A stretch of DNA of 64,000 nt from NCBI RefSeq assembly GCF_011745365.1, contig NW_024468909.1, forward strand, positions 2,728,001 through 2,792,000. Direction: 5' to 3'. Below, in pieces: positions 11,766 to 21,527 of this stretch (positions are counted from its first letter, which is position 1; each line of letters opens with the position of its first letter). This stretch comes from Cryphonectria parasitica EP155. Taxonomy: Eukaryota; Ascomycota; Sordariomycetes; Diaporthales; Cryphonectriaceae. The notes under the pieces were generated by a model. That model saw only the letters and a list, made by a program, of their open reading frames with translations. It was not told the origin of the DNA and did not search any database. The translations under genes and the position numbers were made by a program.

Positions 11766-13323
11766 GTGAGCTGGAACGAGTGTTTGTGACTAGTTGTGGA
11801 TGTAGTTGACCAAGAAGAAAAAAGAAAGGACAAAGGTGAGGACGAGTCAAGTTCACTGGTGATTGAGAGAATTACTATGGGCAGCTGTGGTTTTGCCCTT
11901 CCCCCGCCAAGGCAACGACTGATCTGCAGGCAGTTGGCTGCTGGCAGGGATCTGCAAGGTGTGTGCTGGAGGTGAGGTGGGGTCAAGGAAGGAGGGGCTG
12001 TCTATCGGGCACCTACTGTATGGTGCAGTACACTATGAGTTGGGGGTCCCTGCAATGGATCTAGTCGCAACTGCAGCCCTGAAAGTGGGTGGCTTAGTGC
12101 TGCAACAGTGCCTAGGTCCAGTTGATAGGCACTGATGACGCCATGTTCAGTACAAGAGAAAGTCTCTCACATTTACGCGCTGTTTAGATTCCACCCAAAT
12201 GCTGAGACAGGACCACCAACAGCAGATTTGTGCAGCGTAGCCGTGGTCATTCTTGTTGCCAAGCCCACCTCTCATATGATGACTTGGTCCAATACTGACG
12301 CCAGATTCCCTGAAGGACATACAAAAAGAATTAAAAGAAAAAATTGAAAAAAAAAAAGGGGGGGGTGGTTGGTCAAATCTGAAAACTCATCAAAATACAT
12401 ACCAGGATTCTGCAGTACATTTATCGAAAGCTTTGTTGATCATCACGAAGCATATCTGCAAGCATCGTTTGTAAGGGCCAACGTTGGTCCAACATGTCCT
12501 GAGCGTTCGTTCCATACTTTAAGTAATTACTTCAGCTCAGTAGAGTGAGATCAGCAGCGTTGAGGTGGGCTCGTGTGCGCCTCATTCCCGCCTCAAAATG
12601 ACCGAGTTCCGCTGCTAGACTTTGGAGACAAGAGTACACCGCAATTGCATACTCGGAAGTAGGCGGCCAGATTCCTCGGCCTGAGGAAGCGTATGCGGGT
12701 ACTCAGCCACCGAAGGTCCTGCAGAACGCCACAAGAGGCAACACAAGAATTTATAATATCTGACTAGGTGCTGACAATCCGGAGCGCGCGTCTTGGCTTG
12801 AGGTCTTGGCATGAAATCCACCACCATCACGATAACCACTGCACAGATTCCTTTTTTCTGCCCATCAATGGCGCCGGGGAAAACTGTACTTAAGCATTGT
12901 ATGTCGTATGGATTAACAAAACATCCTTGATATTGCAATCTCTGCTTATACGATAATGACAACTACTTTACGAAGCCACATCTTCACGATTGCTTACTGA
13001 TGGCCGCGCATATTTTCGCGTCGACTTGCTGTCGTGATGGTTACTGTCTGAAAATAGAAAATAGATTACTCACCGTGTGCTCGCTTAACTGTCGCTTGGG
13101 GAGAGGGAGGAAGCTTGGGGATGGTCTATTCCTCTCTGTCTCCACCTTCTTCCATCTCCCAAGAATTTCTATGTGATGACCACAAATATGTCATGGGTTG
13201 GTCATGGCCTGGTATTCCGAAAACAGAAATCGAAATTCCAACAGGTTGCAGGTGTGGATGCAGCACTTTGGCCCGAGATATGTGAAGATGAAGTGTTGGG
13301 AGGATTTGAATGAGGCAAACGTG
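11766..13323. other. Divergent intergenic region
   Basis: This is shared upstream DNA of the Ybp-type gene (-) and the hydrolase gene (+). There is a poly-A run near 12345-12358 followed by poly-G. Several short frames are present but none has coding character or splice support. Confidence 0.5.
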
Positions 13324-13330
13324 TATAAAT
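13324..13330 (+). promoter_or_regulatory. Candidate TATA box of the isochorismatase-family gene
   Basis: TATAAAT lies 146 bases upstream of the ATG at 13470. The distance fits a core promoter followed by a leader of about 100 bases. This is a pattern match only. Confidence 0.4.
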
Positions 13331-13469
13331 ACAAGCAAACCCAGCCCTCAATCGTCTACCAGGACTTGGAAAATCATAGCACTCGATACCAGACAGAAGA
13401 CCAAGCTGCCTTGCCCTGCATTCGACTTGCCTTGAACATTGCCTCCCTCCAAATTTTGATCCCCCCAAA

Positions 13470-14224
13470 ATGAAGTCCATCCACACAGTCTTGCTCGCGG
13501 CTGTCAGCCTCGCATGCTCAGCTCTGGGCGATGGTGAGCTCTCCTTAATCCAGGTTACCAGACCACACGCCCTGACGAAGCACAGCTGTCCCGTTCGAAA
13601 GGCTCAACAAGAATGACTCGGTAAGTAAACCATACCCACGACGCCAACAACCCATAGAATTGTCCTCCGCTAATCACCCTCTCTCCCAGATGCTCCTGAT
13701 CCTCGACATGCAGGAGGGTCTCTATGGTCTCGCTCGTGACTTTGACCCCACGCTCTACCGCGACTCCATCATTGCGCACGCGGCTATTGGCCAGGTATTC
13801 GACATCCCCGTGGTCATGACGACGTCGGCCCAGACAGGTGCGTGTTTGTATCTGTCGAGCTCCCCTGACAAGCCCCCAGGCGTGCAGACCTTTCAGTCTC
13901 TGACGTGTTGATGTGATTTTTGCTAGGTCCCAACGGCCCTCTTCCTCAAGAGATTTTGGACATGTATCCAGATGCCCCGCTGATCCAGCGCCAAGGCGAG
14001 GTTGACGCCTGGGATAATGCCGATTTTCGTGCTGCTGTGCAGGCGGCCAACAAGTCGCAGATCATCATGGCTGGTATCGTTACTGACGTCTGTGAGTATC
14101 TATCGGTCCTCCTTTCTTTTCCCTCTTTAGGCTTAAGAGAAAGGGGTGAAAGGAAGAGAAAATGCACCCAGAAAGAAACCTAAAGAGGCCCATCGCTCTC
14201 TAGTGACGGCGTAAAAAAAATTAT

Positions 14225-14260
<36 letters not shown>

Positions 14261-14688
14261 AAAACAGGAAAGAAGAGAGAAGAGAAGAAAGAAAACAAAG
14301 ACGAATACAGACCATTGGGCAAGTCTCCATTTCCATACAAAAAGCACCTCGCTCACAAAACCATTTCTGTCCAGGCACAACTTTCCTCGCGCTCTCTCTC
14401 CGTGCAGAGGGCTACTCCGTCTGGGCCAACGTGGAGGCCTCGGGCACCACCACTCCGCTGATCCGCGACATCTCCAACGACCGCATGGAAAAGGCCGGCG
14501 TGAGCCTCGTCTCGCTGTTTTCCATCATCTGCGACCTCATGCGCGACTGGCGGGACACGCCCGGCTCCGCGACGCTGATTCCCTGGCTCGACAAGTATTA
14601 CCCTGCGTACGGGATGGTGGCGAGGGCACATCATGCCGCGATCGAGAATGGAACTTTGGTTCCGGGAGAGGCTTCGCTGCCGAGCTAG
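13470..14688 (+). CDS. Secreted isochorismatase-family (YcaC-type) hydrolase
   Basis: Five exons (13470-13533, 13586-13620, 13690-13837, 13927-14091, 14375-14688) join in frame to 241 residues, and every intron has GT...AG ends. Residues 1-20 form a signal peptide (hydrophobic core then Ala-Cys-Ser-Ala-Leu-Gly). The mature part is a cysteine-hydrolase fold: catalytic Asp39 in LLILDMQEG, nucleophile Cys138 in GIVTDVC, and the YcaC-like block DAPLIQRQGEVDAWDN, where the basic active-site position is Arg104 and not Lys. The C-terminal RDWRDT segment also matches YcaC. The substrate is unknown; isochorismate cannot be assumed. Secretion is inferred from the leader. The last intron (283 nt) is long and holds a GA microsatellite. 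Confidence 0.85.
14231..14259 (+). repeat. (GA)n microsatellite in intron 4
   Basis: A pure GA dinucleotide run of about 29 bases lies inside the fourth intron of the hydrolase gene. Its length is likely to vary between strains. Confidence 0.9.
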
Positions 14689-15084
14689 GTGGGCTGGCTA
14701 GTGATCCAACACTCACTCTTTGGCTTGAGCAGGGCGGCGAAGAATGATATTTATGAACGGTGGCGCGAGATGGCTGGCGGTGACAGGTAGCTGGGGAGGA
14801 TTCATACTTTTATTTTTCTTTGCAGGTTGTCGAGTCTGTGTTCGAAAGCGGCAGTGGAACCAGCCATTAACATAAGATTGGAACCCATTTCTTGCTTCTC
14901 AATTCCATTTGTAGAAGTCCGTCTCGCGCACAACGCTCGTACGCCACCTATCCCCGCCGCTTCCATGAAGAGTCTTGTCTTCATGTTCTTGACCCCAGCA
15001 ATCTGCATGACTGCACCCACACCATCAGACGAGCCAAGCAGTCCACAAATGTCTTCCCATCTGCCCAAGTGAGGTATCCGAGTA
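14689..15084. other. Convergent intergenic region
   Basis: This lies between the stop of the hydrolase gene and the stop of the transposon-split gene on the other strand. No supported frame is present. Confidence 0.5.
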
Positions 15085-15383
15085 TCAATCCTCCTCTGGC
15101 CACGCACCGGGGACTAGCTGGGGCTGTGGTTCGATCCACTTCCAAAAGTCCGCTGCGAGCTCTTCGCTACCATGACAAAAGTTCCAGTCCAGGCGCCAAT
15201 CTTCTGGTGTAGGGCCGGACTGTATACCTGCGATATACAGACCTTGACGTTGGTCCCAAATCCCTTTCAACTTCATCGTTTGTATTGCCCGGAGGTCTCC
15301 TGTCGAGATTGATTTCCCAAGGACAGTAAGATCGGCGCCAAACTCGGTAAGCAATCTCAAGAATTGATGTAGGCGTGTTTGTA

Positions 15384-15390
15384 CCCGCCT
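15384..15390. repeat. Candidate target-site duplication, left copy
   Basis: CCCGCCT flanks the left end of the element and pairs with CCCACCT at 19689-19695, with one transition between them. Four bases (TCCC) lie between this copy and the start of the inverted repeat. Confidence 0.45.
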
Positions 15391-15394
15391 TCCC

Positions 15395-15590
15395 CTGTCC
15401 GTTGCAAGCCCAGGCTCCGAATCGGCTAGAGTCCGCTTGGCACGGACCACCTAGAGGTAAAGTTTCATGCAGAAAACTCCGCTGGCACCTGAAAGCCCTC
15501 GTTTTTCAAGGCATTTTCAGAGCCTTTTCAACCATCGTAACCCTCGCCAGCCCTCCAACTTGGTATTTTTTTGTGCCAGGAGCATGCCTC
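15395..15590 (+). repeat. Left terminal inverted repeat
   Basis: It matches the reverse complement of 19495-19688 over about 195 bases. Its inner end contains the ATG (15584) that opens the transposase frame. Confidence 0.9.
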
Positions 15591-16890
15591 CCTCCGGCTC
15601 ACACCTCTCCCACTGGGAACGGGCCCGGATGGAGCTCCTCTTCGAGCACGGCGTCGACAACAAGGCGGTTGCTAGCTTTTCTCACTGCTCAGAACGAATG
15701 GCTTGATACAATCGCAAGAAATGGCGTATTACAGGCAATCTCGAGATTAAACGATTGTATATGGGATTCCAGCTAATAAAGCTATATTATGAAGAGGTGC
15801 GATGCTAGCTAGCAGCTCTGTCTGAAGTATCAGCTGATAGCTTTGGTATAGAGGGTTAAGGAATTCCTCATATATAAGCCTGATTCTGATCTCCAAGATA
15901 TCTGCGATTTCCTTCTCTGGGAGTACGATCTCGAGGTCTCTTGATCGACTGTTTCATGCTATATCAAGGCTATGGGCTGGTTTAACAAGAAGATCCGCTT
16001 GATTGCAGCGCAAAGAAACTGTAGAAGGCACTCTATGGTGTATTACAAATGGTAAAAGGGAAGATGATTCGTTCTTTACTATCTTAAAAGGCGCTTTGCC
16101 AACTGCCTGTCTATATAGAAAGGAACAGTAGGCGCTAGTCCTAATTAGGACAGAAACACCAGTAACTCACAACTTGCTCTAGCCTAGTGAATGGCTAAGG
16201 GGTTAGTCACTATTTCCTGTGACTGCCAGCCCAGGGCCCCACTTTTCATTCAAGCCCTATGGCTGCTGCCACAGAAACGATGAGCTTCGCAAGGCCTGGA
16301 TCAAAGACTACTAGCGCTTTCGATCTGACCAGCTTATATATGTTGACAAGAGTAGCTGTAAAAAAAGAGATAGCACTCGAAGATATGAATAGGCACTGCT
16401 AGGATTAATATCAGAGATGCGCTCTCGTCTGGAGCAAGGGCAGCAGTATCATCTCCTCCCTGCTCTAGCAGTTAATAGCCTGCTTGATGCCTTTGTATAT
16501 TCAGGCTAGTCCTCTTTCGATAGCTTCGTATTATGAATCCGCAATTGCATTCTGCTGAAATATACTCGCTTTCCTAGCTTGCGATCTGTTTTGATACTTG
16601 ATAATGTATTCTAGCATCATTGTTAGCAGCTGAAAGATCTCTGTAATGCAGCTGGAGTTCTGCTGGTTTATCTGCTATTATACTCGTCTAATCTGAACCC
16701 TATAGAAGCATTCTTCAAGGATTTCAAGGCGTTGTTAAAGAAGATATATTGCAAGAGGTATGGAGATTCGAACTCTTGAGATGCTTTTATAGCGTTTCTA
16801 AAGCAAATAGCTTGGGCAGTTAGTAATAGAAAGGAAGCTATTAAAGGGCATTTCCGTATAGCGAGAGTTAATTTCGATAGATAGGAGATA
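15584..16890 (+). pseudogene. DDE_3-type transposase remnant
   Basis: The frame opens with MPPSGSHLSHWERARMELLF inside the left inverted repeat, a typical start of fungal DDE_3 transposases. A helix-turn-helix segment (VSxSTVSCYIKAMGWFNKK) follows near 15940-16000. The catalytic core can be followed through stops: first Asp in LIYVDKSSC (about 16347-16349, where the usual DES reads DKS), second Asp in LILDN (about 16605), and Glu in NLNPIEAFF (about 16706). The tail AIKGHFRIARVNF also matches the family. More than six in-frame stops, mainly TAG, and some shifts inactivate it. The changes are G-to-A/C-to-T transitions, as expected from RIP. Confidence 0.85.
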
Positions 16891-17069
16891 GAGGAAGCAT
16901 AGTGAAAAGGTGAAAAGGGAGGGCAATAGTAGATAGATGGAAAGGAAAGACTTAGCAGCTAGATATAAAAAGATGAGAAGTACTATTAATACAGCTAGAT
17001 AACAGAAAGCAAGTAGCTAAATTCATATATTAATTTCTATAGCAATATATTCAATCTTCTCTTCTTATT

Positions 17070-19501
17070 TCTTGCAATGCTCTAAGCTATTCTTTTCTCT
17101 TTTTCTATCCTCTGAATCGCTTTATTTACAGCTATCTACTCCTCCTTCTCTAGGCTTGCTAAGCTTAGCTTAATTCTGCTCAATGCTGCTAATGCTGTAA
17201 ATAATTCTTCTAGCAGATCAATATTCCCTTCTTTCTCCTCCTTCTCCTCCTTCTCTTCCTCCTCATTACTGAACTGTTCCATTGAATCTGATGATATTGA
17301 GAATAGTACAGGTGCCTGCTTCGAAGAGCTTGCAAGCAGCTGGATAAACAAGAGTATAGATGCAAGCATCTCGAGCTCTGAGAATGTTGGAAGCAGCATC
17401 AGTAGCCTAGCGATCAATCTCATATTGCCTAACTCTGCTGGCAGTATGAATGAGAGCAGCTGGTTTTCAGCTCTAGTGTTTTTATCGATCTGTGCAGCTG
17501 GCTTTAGCAATAGTCTTCGAGTACTCTCGTTAGCCTCGTTGCTCTTGTTAGCTTCATTGCTCTCAAGCTGTTCAGCTAATCTCTTCAGGCTGTGCATGTA
17601 TTGATTGTATTGCTAGCAGAAGAGCTTAATAAATGCTTTCAATAGTTTGTATATTCATTCAGGTATGCTCTTCTTCTCATACCAAGCTAGCTTTATCTTA
17701 TATAGCAATCTAACTGATATTCTCAAGTTTAGAACTGCTTTGCAAGCAGAGATAAGTTCATCATTCTCATTGCTATCATATTCACGCCTCTCGAATGTTT
17801 CTATTAGCTATATAAGCAGTTCAGTTCTCGGTACGCCCTCTAGCTAAGCTAGCAATGAGCTGTATAGCAGAGCTCTCAGTAGCTGCTCTAATATTTTTGC
17901 TCGCTTCTTCCTAGTAGTATAAGCTTGAGATAGCAATTCCTTATCATCATCTGCAGCAATATAGCTAGGCTTGCTGCTTAGGCGCTGGAGCAGCATGATA
18001 ATCTCCTCTGTAGCACCAGTAGTACCAGCACCAATACCAGAAGCTATATTAATAGTAAATGTTGAGCTTCCTCCTTCTCCATGCATCGAATAATAAGGCT
18101 AATTAGTTGATATTGCAGGCATTATTATCGAAGGGGTTGCTGGTATCAGCATTAAGGGAGTTGCTAGCATATCGAATGCCTTCTTTGCAGCTTGCTAGCA
18201 ATCAAGATATTGCAGGCGCCTTTCCTCAAGAGCATCAACGATCTCACTGGAAAGCTGTTTCTCAGTACTAAAGCTACATTATACTGATTCCGCTTATCTC
18301 GAGAGATTGCCTGATTCAAGCTTAAGATGTATACTATCTTTCTTGCATGGCCAGCATTACAGATATCTCTTGCTACTGTAGTTTCAGCAGCTGTAGCTCT
18401 CTTTGCATATTTACATCTCGATCAAGATATTATATATCTCATTGTTTTTTCTCGTTCGCTCGTTTTCTGCATTGATTATCTGCTGCATTTTCATTCTTGC
18501 TTTGGCCTTCTTCTGTAGCTGGGATCGAGGCTTCTTCAAGAGCTGAGAATTGTGGATTAAGCAAAACATGATAATCAGGAGTAAATCGTATGAAGGTTTA
18601 ACTTTCTGCTACGCTTTTATCAGCTTGTTAGCAGATAAATATCTGAATCTATTGCTTTCTGCTAGCGAGAGCTCTTTGAAAAGCAATATCTAACGAGTAG
18701 TAACAGATTCTCGAGTGCTAGCAGCGCAAGTACTAGCGAAAATAGGTATAGCAGCAAATCCCATCAACAGACAGCTCATACAATTCTCTATCTCTTTGCA
18801 ATAGCATTTCCAGTATACATAGATTGTATAATTATTGCTAAAGTCTCCTCTGAGTTCAAGAACATTAATATCTAGCTAGGAACGAAGCTTAGAGCTGTTT
18901 TGAGATCAGCTCTTATATATGAACTCAATAGCAGAGATTACTATAATCTCCCAAGCCTAAGCCTGAGGAATAGACAATAAGGAAGGAAGTGCTAGATCGG
19001 ATAGAGAAGAGAGCTCTAATAATGCTTGCGAATCTGAAACTTCAATGCTCTCAGCAATAGCTGATAGCAAATCCAGCAGCAGCAATAAGCGTACTTCAGC
19101 CTCATTCGTAAGATCTTGCTATCAAGCAGCTTCAGCTGCTGTACTTAGCAATACAATCTTTACCCTCCTCTTTCCATTAGCATCGATCTTCGTACTGATA
19201 CTAGCTTTTTTGGCAGTAATCTTCGAGATATGCTTCTTGGGCGATGAGGCTGGCTTAGCCTTAGCTTTGCCAGCAGGCTTTCTTTTGGGTAACATCGCAG
19301 ATTCGAGAGAACTGCTAGCATGCTGAGAGGGTTGAGAATTCAAGCGCAAGCTCCTGCAAGACAGTAATAGCATCAGTTGCACTGTTTATCAGCGTGCTAG
19401 TCAGAATTACTCCTTAAGCAGCTGTATAGCCTGGCTTACCTGCCAGCGTGCTCGCAATTTCAGCTCACAGCAGCAGCAGCACTTCTCAGCGGCCTAGGCA
19501 T
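17070..19501 (-). pseudogene. Accessory ORF of the transposon, unrecognised
   Basis: The frame starts at an ATG in the right inverted repeat (19501-19499), aligned with the transposase ATG in the left repeat. It crosses a likely intron (donor GTAAGC just after the repeat, acceptor CTTGCAG near 19354) and continues with stops to about 17100. Open pieces include a Lys/Ala/Ser-rich basic segment near 19140-19280, a stretch at 17844-18086 and a final piece at 17136-17597 ending in an acidic Glu/Lys run. Composition is dominated by Ser, Ala, Leu, Lys and Glu. No domain is recognised. It may be an accessory DNA-binding protein of the element or cargo; both are guesses. Confidence 0.5.
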
Positions 19502-19688
19502 CCTCTGGCACAAAGAACACCAAGTTGGAGGGCTAGCGAGGGTCACGATGGTTGAAAAGGCCCTGAAAATGCCTTGAAAAACGAGGGCTTTCAGGTGCCA
19601 GCGGAGTTTTCTGCATAAAACTTTACCCCTAGGTGGTCCGTGCCAAGCGGACTCTAGCCGATTCGGAGCCTGGGCTTGCAACGGACAG
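19495..19688 (-). repeat. Right terminal inverted repeat
   Basis: Inverted partner of 15395-15590, sharing the terminal CTGTCCGTTGCAAGCC. It differs by scattered substitutions and small indels near its inner end. Confidence 0.9.
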
Positions 19689-19695
19689 CCCACCT
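19689..19695. repeat. Candidate target-site duplication, right copy
   Basis: CCCACCT lies directly next to the right inverted repeat and pairs with CCCGCCT at 15384-15390. On the coding (minus) strand it provides AGG TGG G, which reads straight into the exon piece beyond the element. Confidence 0.45.
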
Positions 19696-21527
19696 GCGAA
19701 GCACCAATGAATAGCAGTCATCACAATATTGCGTTGCACCTTTCAAAAAGAAGACAAGAATCCTGTGCCCGGTACTTTCCCACCAGCCGGGACATGTCGA
19801 CAAATCAATGTCTGTTGTGATCACTATCCTCATCAAATCTTCCCAGGCCTTGTCATCAGCCGTCTCATTTCGAATGATCCTGGGCACAACACCCACATGA
19901 GGGTGCTTATAGCAATTCCCAGCGCAATAGAAGACGAGATCTATCATGTATGTGCCATCTGCAGCCCATTCTCGCACGGTGTCTTCCATGGCCACACCAG
20001 GTGAGCACACCATCGAGCGAAAAGTATTGGCGCCGTATCTGGGTCTCCACACTTCCCAAATTTCCTTCTTTCTTGATCTTGGCTGCACTGCGTGCCAGGA
20101 TAAATTTTCAAGAAGTTCCTGAGAGAAGGTGGCATCTTCCGAATGTTCAAGAATATTAGCGCATGTCAAAGTCCCGAGATATAAGTTTGATAGCCCGTCA
20201 CCGAGAGCTAATTGCAAGTATCCTCGGGTAAGCAGCGGCTGCCAGCTTTCCCTGCAGACACGGGAGATAAATACGAGCCCGTACATGGAATTCATCCAAG
20301 ACGAAGTATGAAGCATACTATGCAATTGTTCATTGTCCATGAACTCTTGAATGACATTGTATCTTTCAAAGCAACTTGCATACTGTTATGTCTTGTTAGC
20401 AAGGCAATTACACAAACAGATATGGTGGTGTTACCCATAACGCAGTGCATCCATATTGATCACAGTCGAGAGGAGACGCAAGGCCCTGTCTGAACAGCTC
20501 ACGAATCTGATGTACATTGCCCTGTCTCGCATATCGAAAGACAAGCGAGTCTTTATGTACAACATTGAAAGTGGCGAGCGAGGTCTGCCATCCAAAGGTA
20601 GACATGGTGACAGACAGATCCCAGCCTTTCTGTGCCAGCCAAAAAGGAAGCTGGAGACGGGCTCTGTAGCCTTGTCATTGTCAATCATACCGTTTCTCAA
20701 GAAAGTGGATGCTCGTGCTTCTAGTACATACTGGATGAGGTTTTCGATCTGGAGGACCTGAGTATTGCATAGCCAGAGGATGACGGCTCGACCCAGGGAA
20801 GCTCTGGGATGCGGCCTCGCTTTCGAAGACTGTATCTTGCCTTATTCGGCATATCATCTTCACCTTCTTTTTGCAAGTATTCGGCCGCCTGTTGCTTGTC
20901 GCGAAGTGCCTTCATGCGCATCTCGTCCATAGCCACAGCCTGTTGTTGTACCAGCGTGCTTCGGTTCATTAGCATCACTTGTACAGCAGTTGAGTTGAGG
21001 TCATGGGCTCACGTAAGCTGGACCATTTGGATGCACACCATATCCAACTGAGTCGACTGCAAACTGGCCTGAGTGGCCTGGAAGCTGGCCAGGGCAATCT
21101 GCATTGAATTGAGCGCTCTATCCAGACTGCACTGAAACTTCTCGACATCGCCCTTCTTCAGAAGTACCTTAAGCTTTGCAAGCCCCCGCCTCCTGCGTTT
21201 TCCGGAGTCAATCTCGCTGCTCAGATCCTTCACCAGGTTTTGCAAATCGCCCAGAGCTTCTCGACAATGGCTTGCGACTGCAATCGTAGGAGGATGGTCA
21301 TGATAAGATTGGGGGGCTATAATTCCACCATGCTCAGCATCAGAATTGGGGTTCACCCCAGGGAGGACCTTCTCGAGCATGCTGATCTCGCGCTGGAGGG
21401 ATTTGATAGTGTCAGGAGCCTCCTGGACCTCGACCCATAGTTTCCTGATCTTCCAGATCGTCTCCCCGACTGTCAGGGCAAAATCAGCAATTCCGACAAG
21501 GCTGGCTGCCGCACCAACAGCCTCCAT

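Larger units (their letters stand above)
15391..19688. mobile_element. 4.3-kb DNA transposon with ~195-bp inverted repeats, decayed
   Basis: Bases 15395-15590 and 19495-19688 are inverted copies with few differences, starting CTGTCCGTTGCAAGCC at both ends. The element carries a degenerate DDE_3/IS630-Tc1-type transposase (+) from the left repeat and a second long ORF (-) from the right repeat. The interior is AT-rich and full of TAG codons at positions where Trp (TGG) or Gln (CAG) is expected, which fits repeat-induced point mutation. The element lies inside a coding exon of the Helo-like gene. The flanks suggest an imperfect 7-bp target duplication and not the TA dinucleotide usual for Tc1/mariner elements. 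It is non-autonomous as it stands. Confidence 0.85.
15085..21527 (-). pseudogene. Helo-like-N / ankyrin-type gene split by a DNA transposon
   Basis: Reading on the minus strand from ATG 21527, residues 1-172 match the fungal Helo-like N-terminal domain found at the front of STAND/NLR-like and ankyrin proteins (start MEAVGAAASLVGIADF, helical, amphipathic). Further exons run to about 20435. They contain the segment ELPWVEPSS and an ankyrin-like repeat (RYARQGNVHQIRELFRQG). A clean 52-nt intron follows (20434-20383, branch TTGCTAAC), then 20382-19696. The frame resumes beyond the transposon at about 15390 and stops at 15085-15087. Removing the element restores a continuous frame across the junction (LRRW then VQTRLHQF). 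Two apparent one-base deletions also break the middle part, near 20755 and 20675. The gene is therefore probably inactive. In intact relatives such proteins act in non-self recognition or cell-death signalling; that is family knowledge. Confidence 0.7.

Noticed and set aside
15115..15140. tRNA-like GGTTCGATCC box
   Set aside because: No matching A box or acceptor stem lies at the right distance, and the bases fall inside the last exon of the Helo-like gene.
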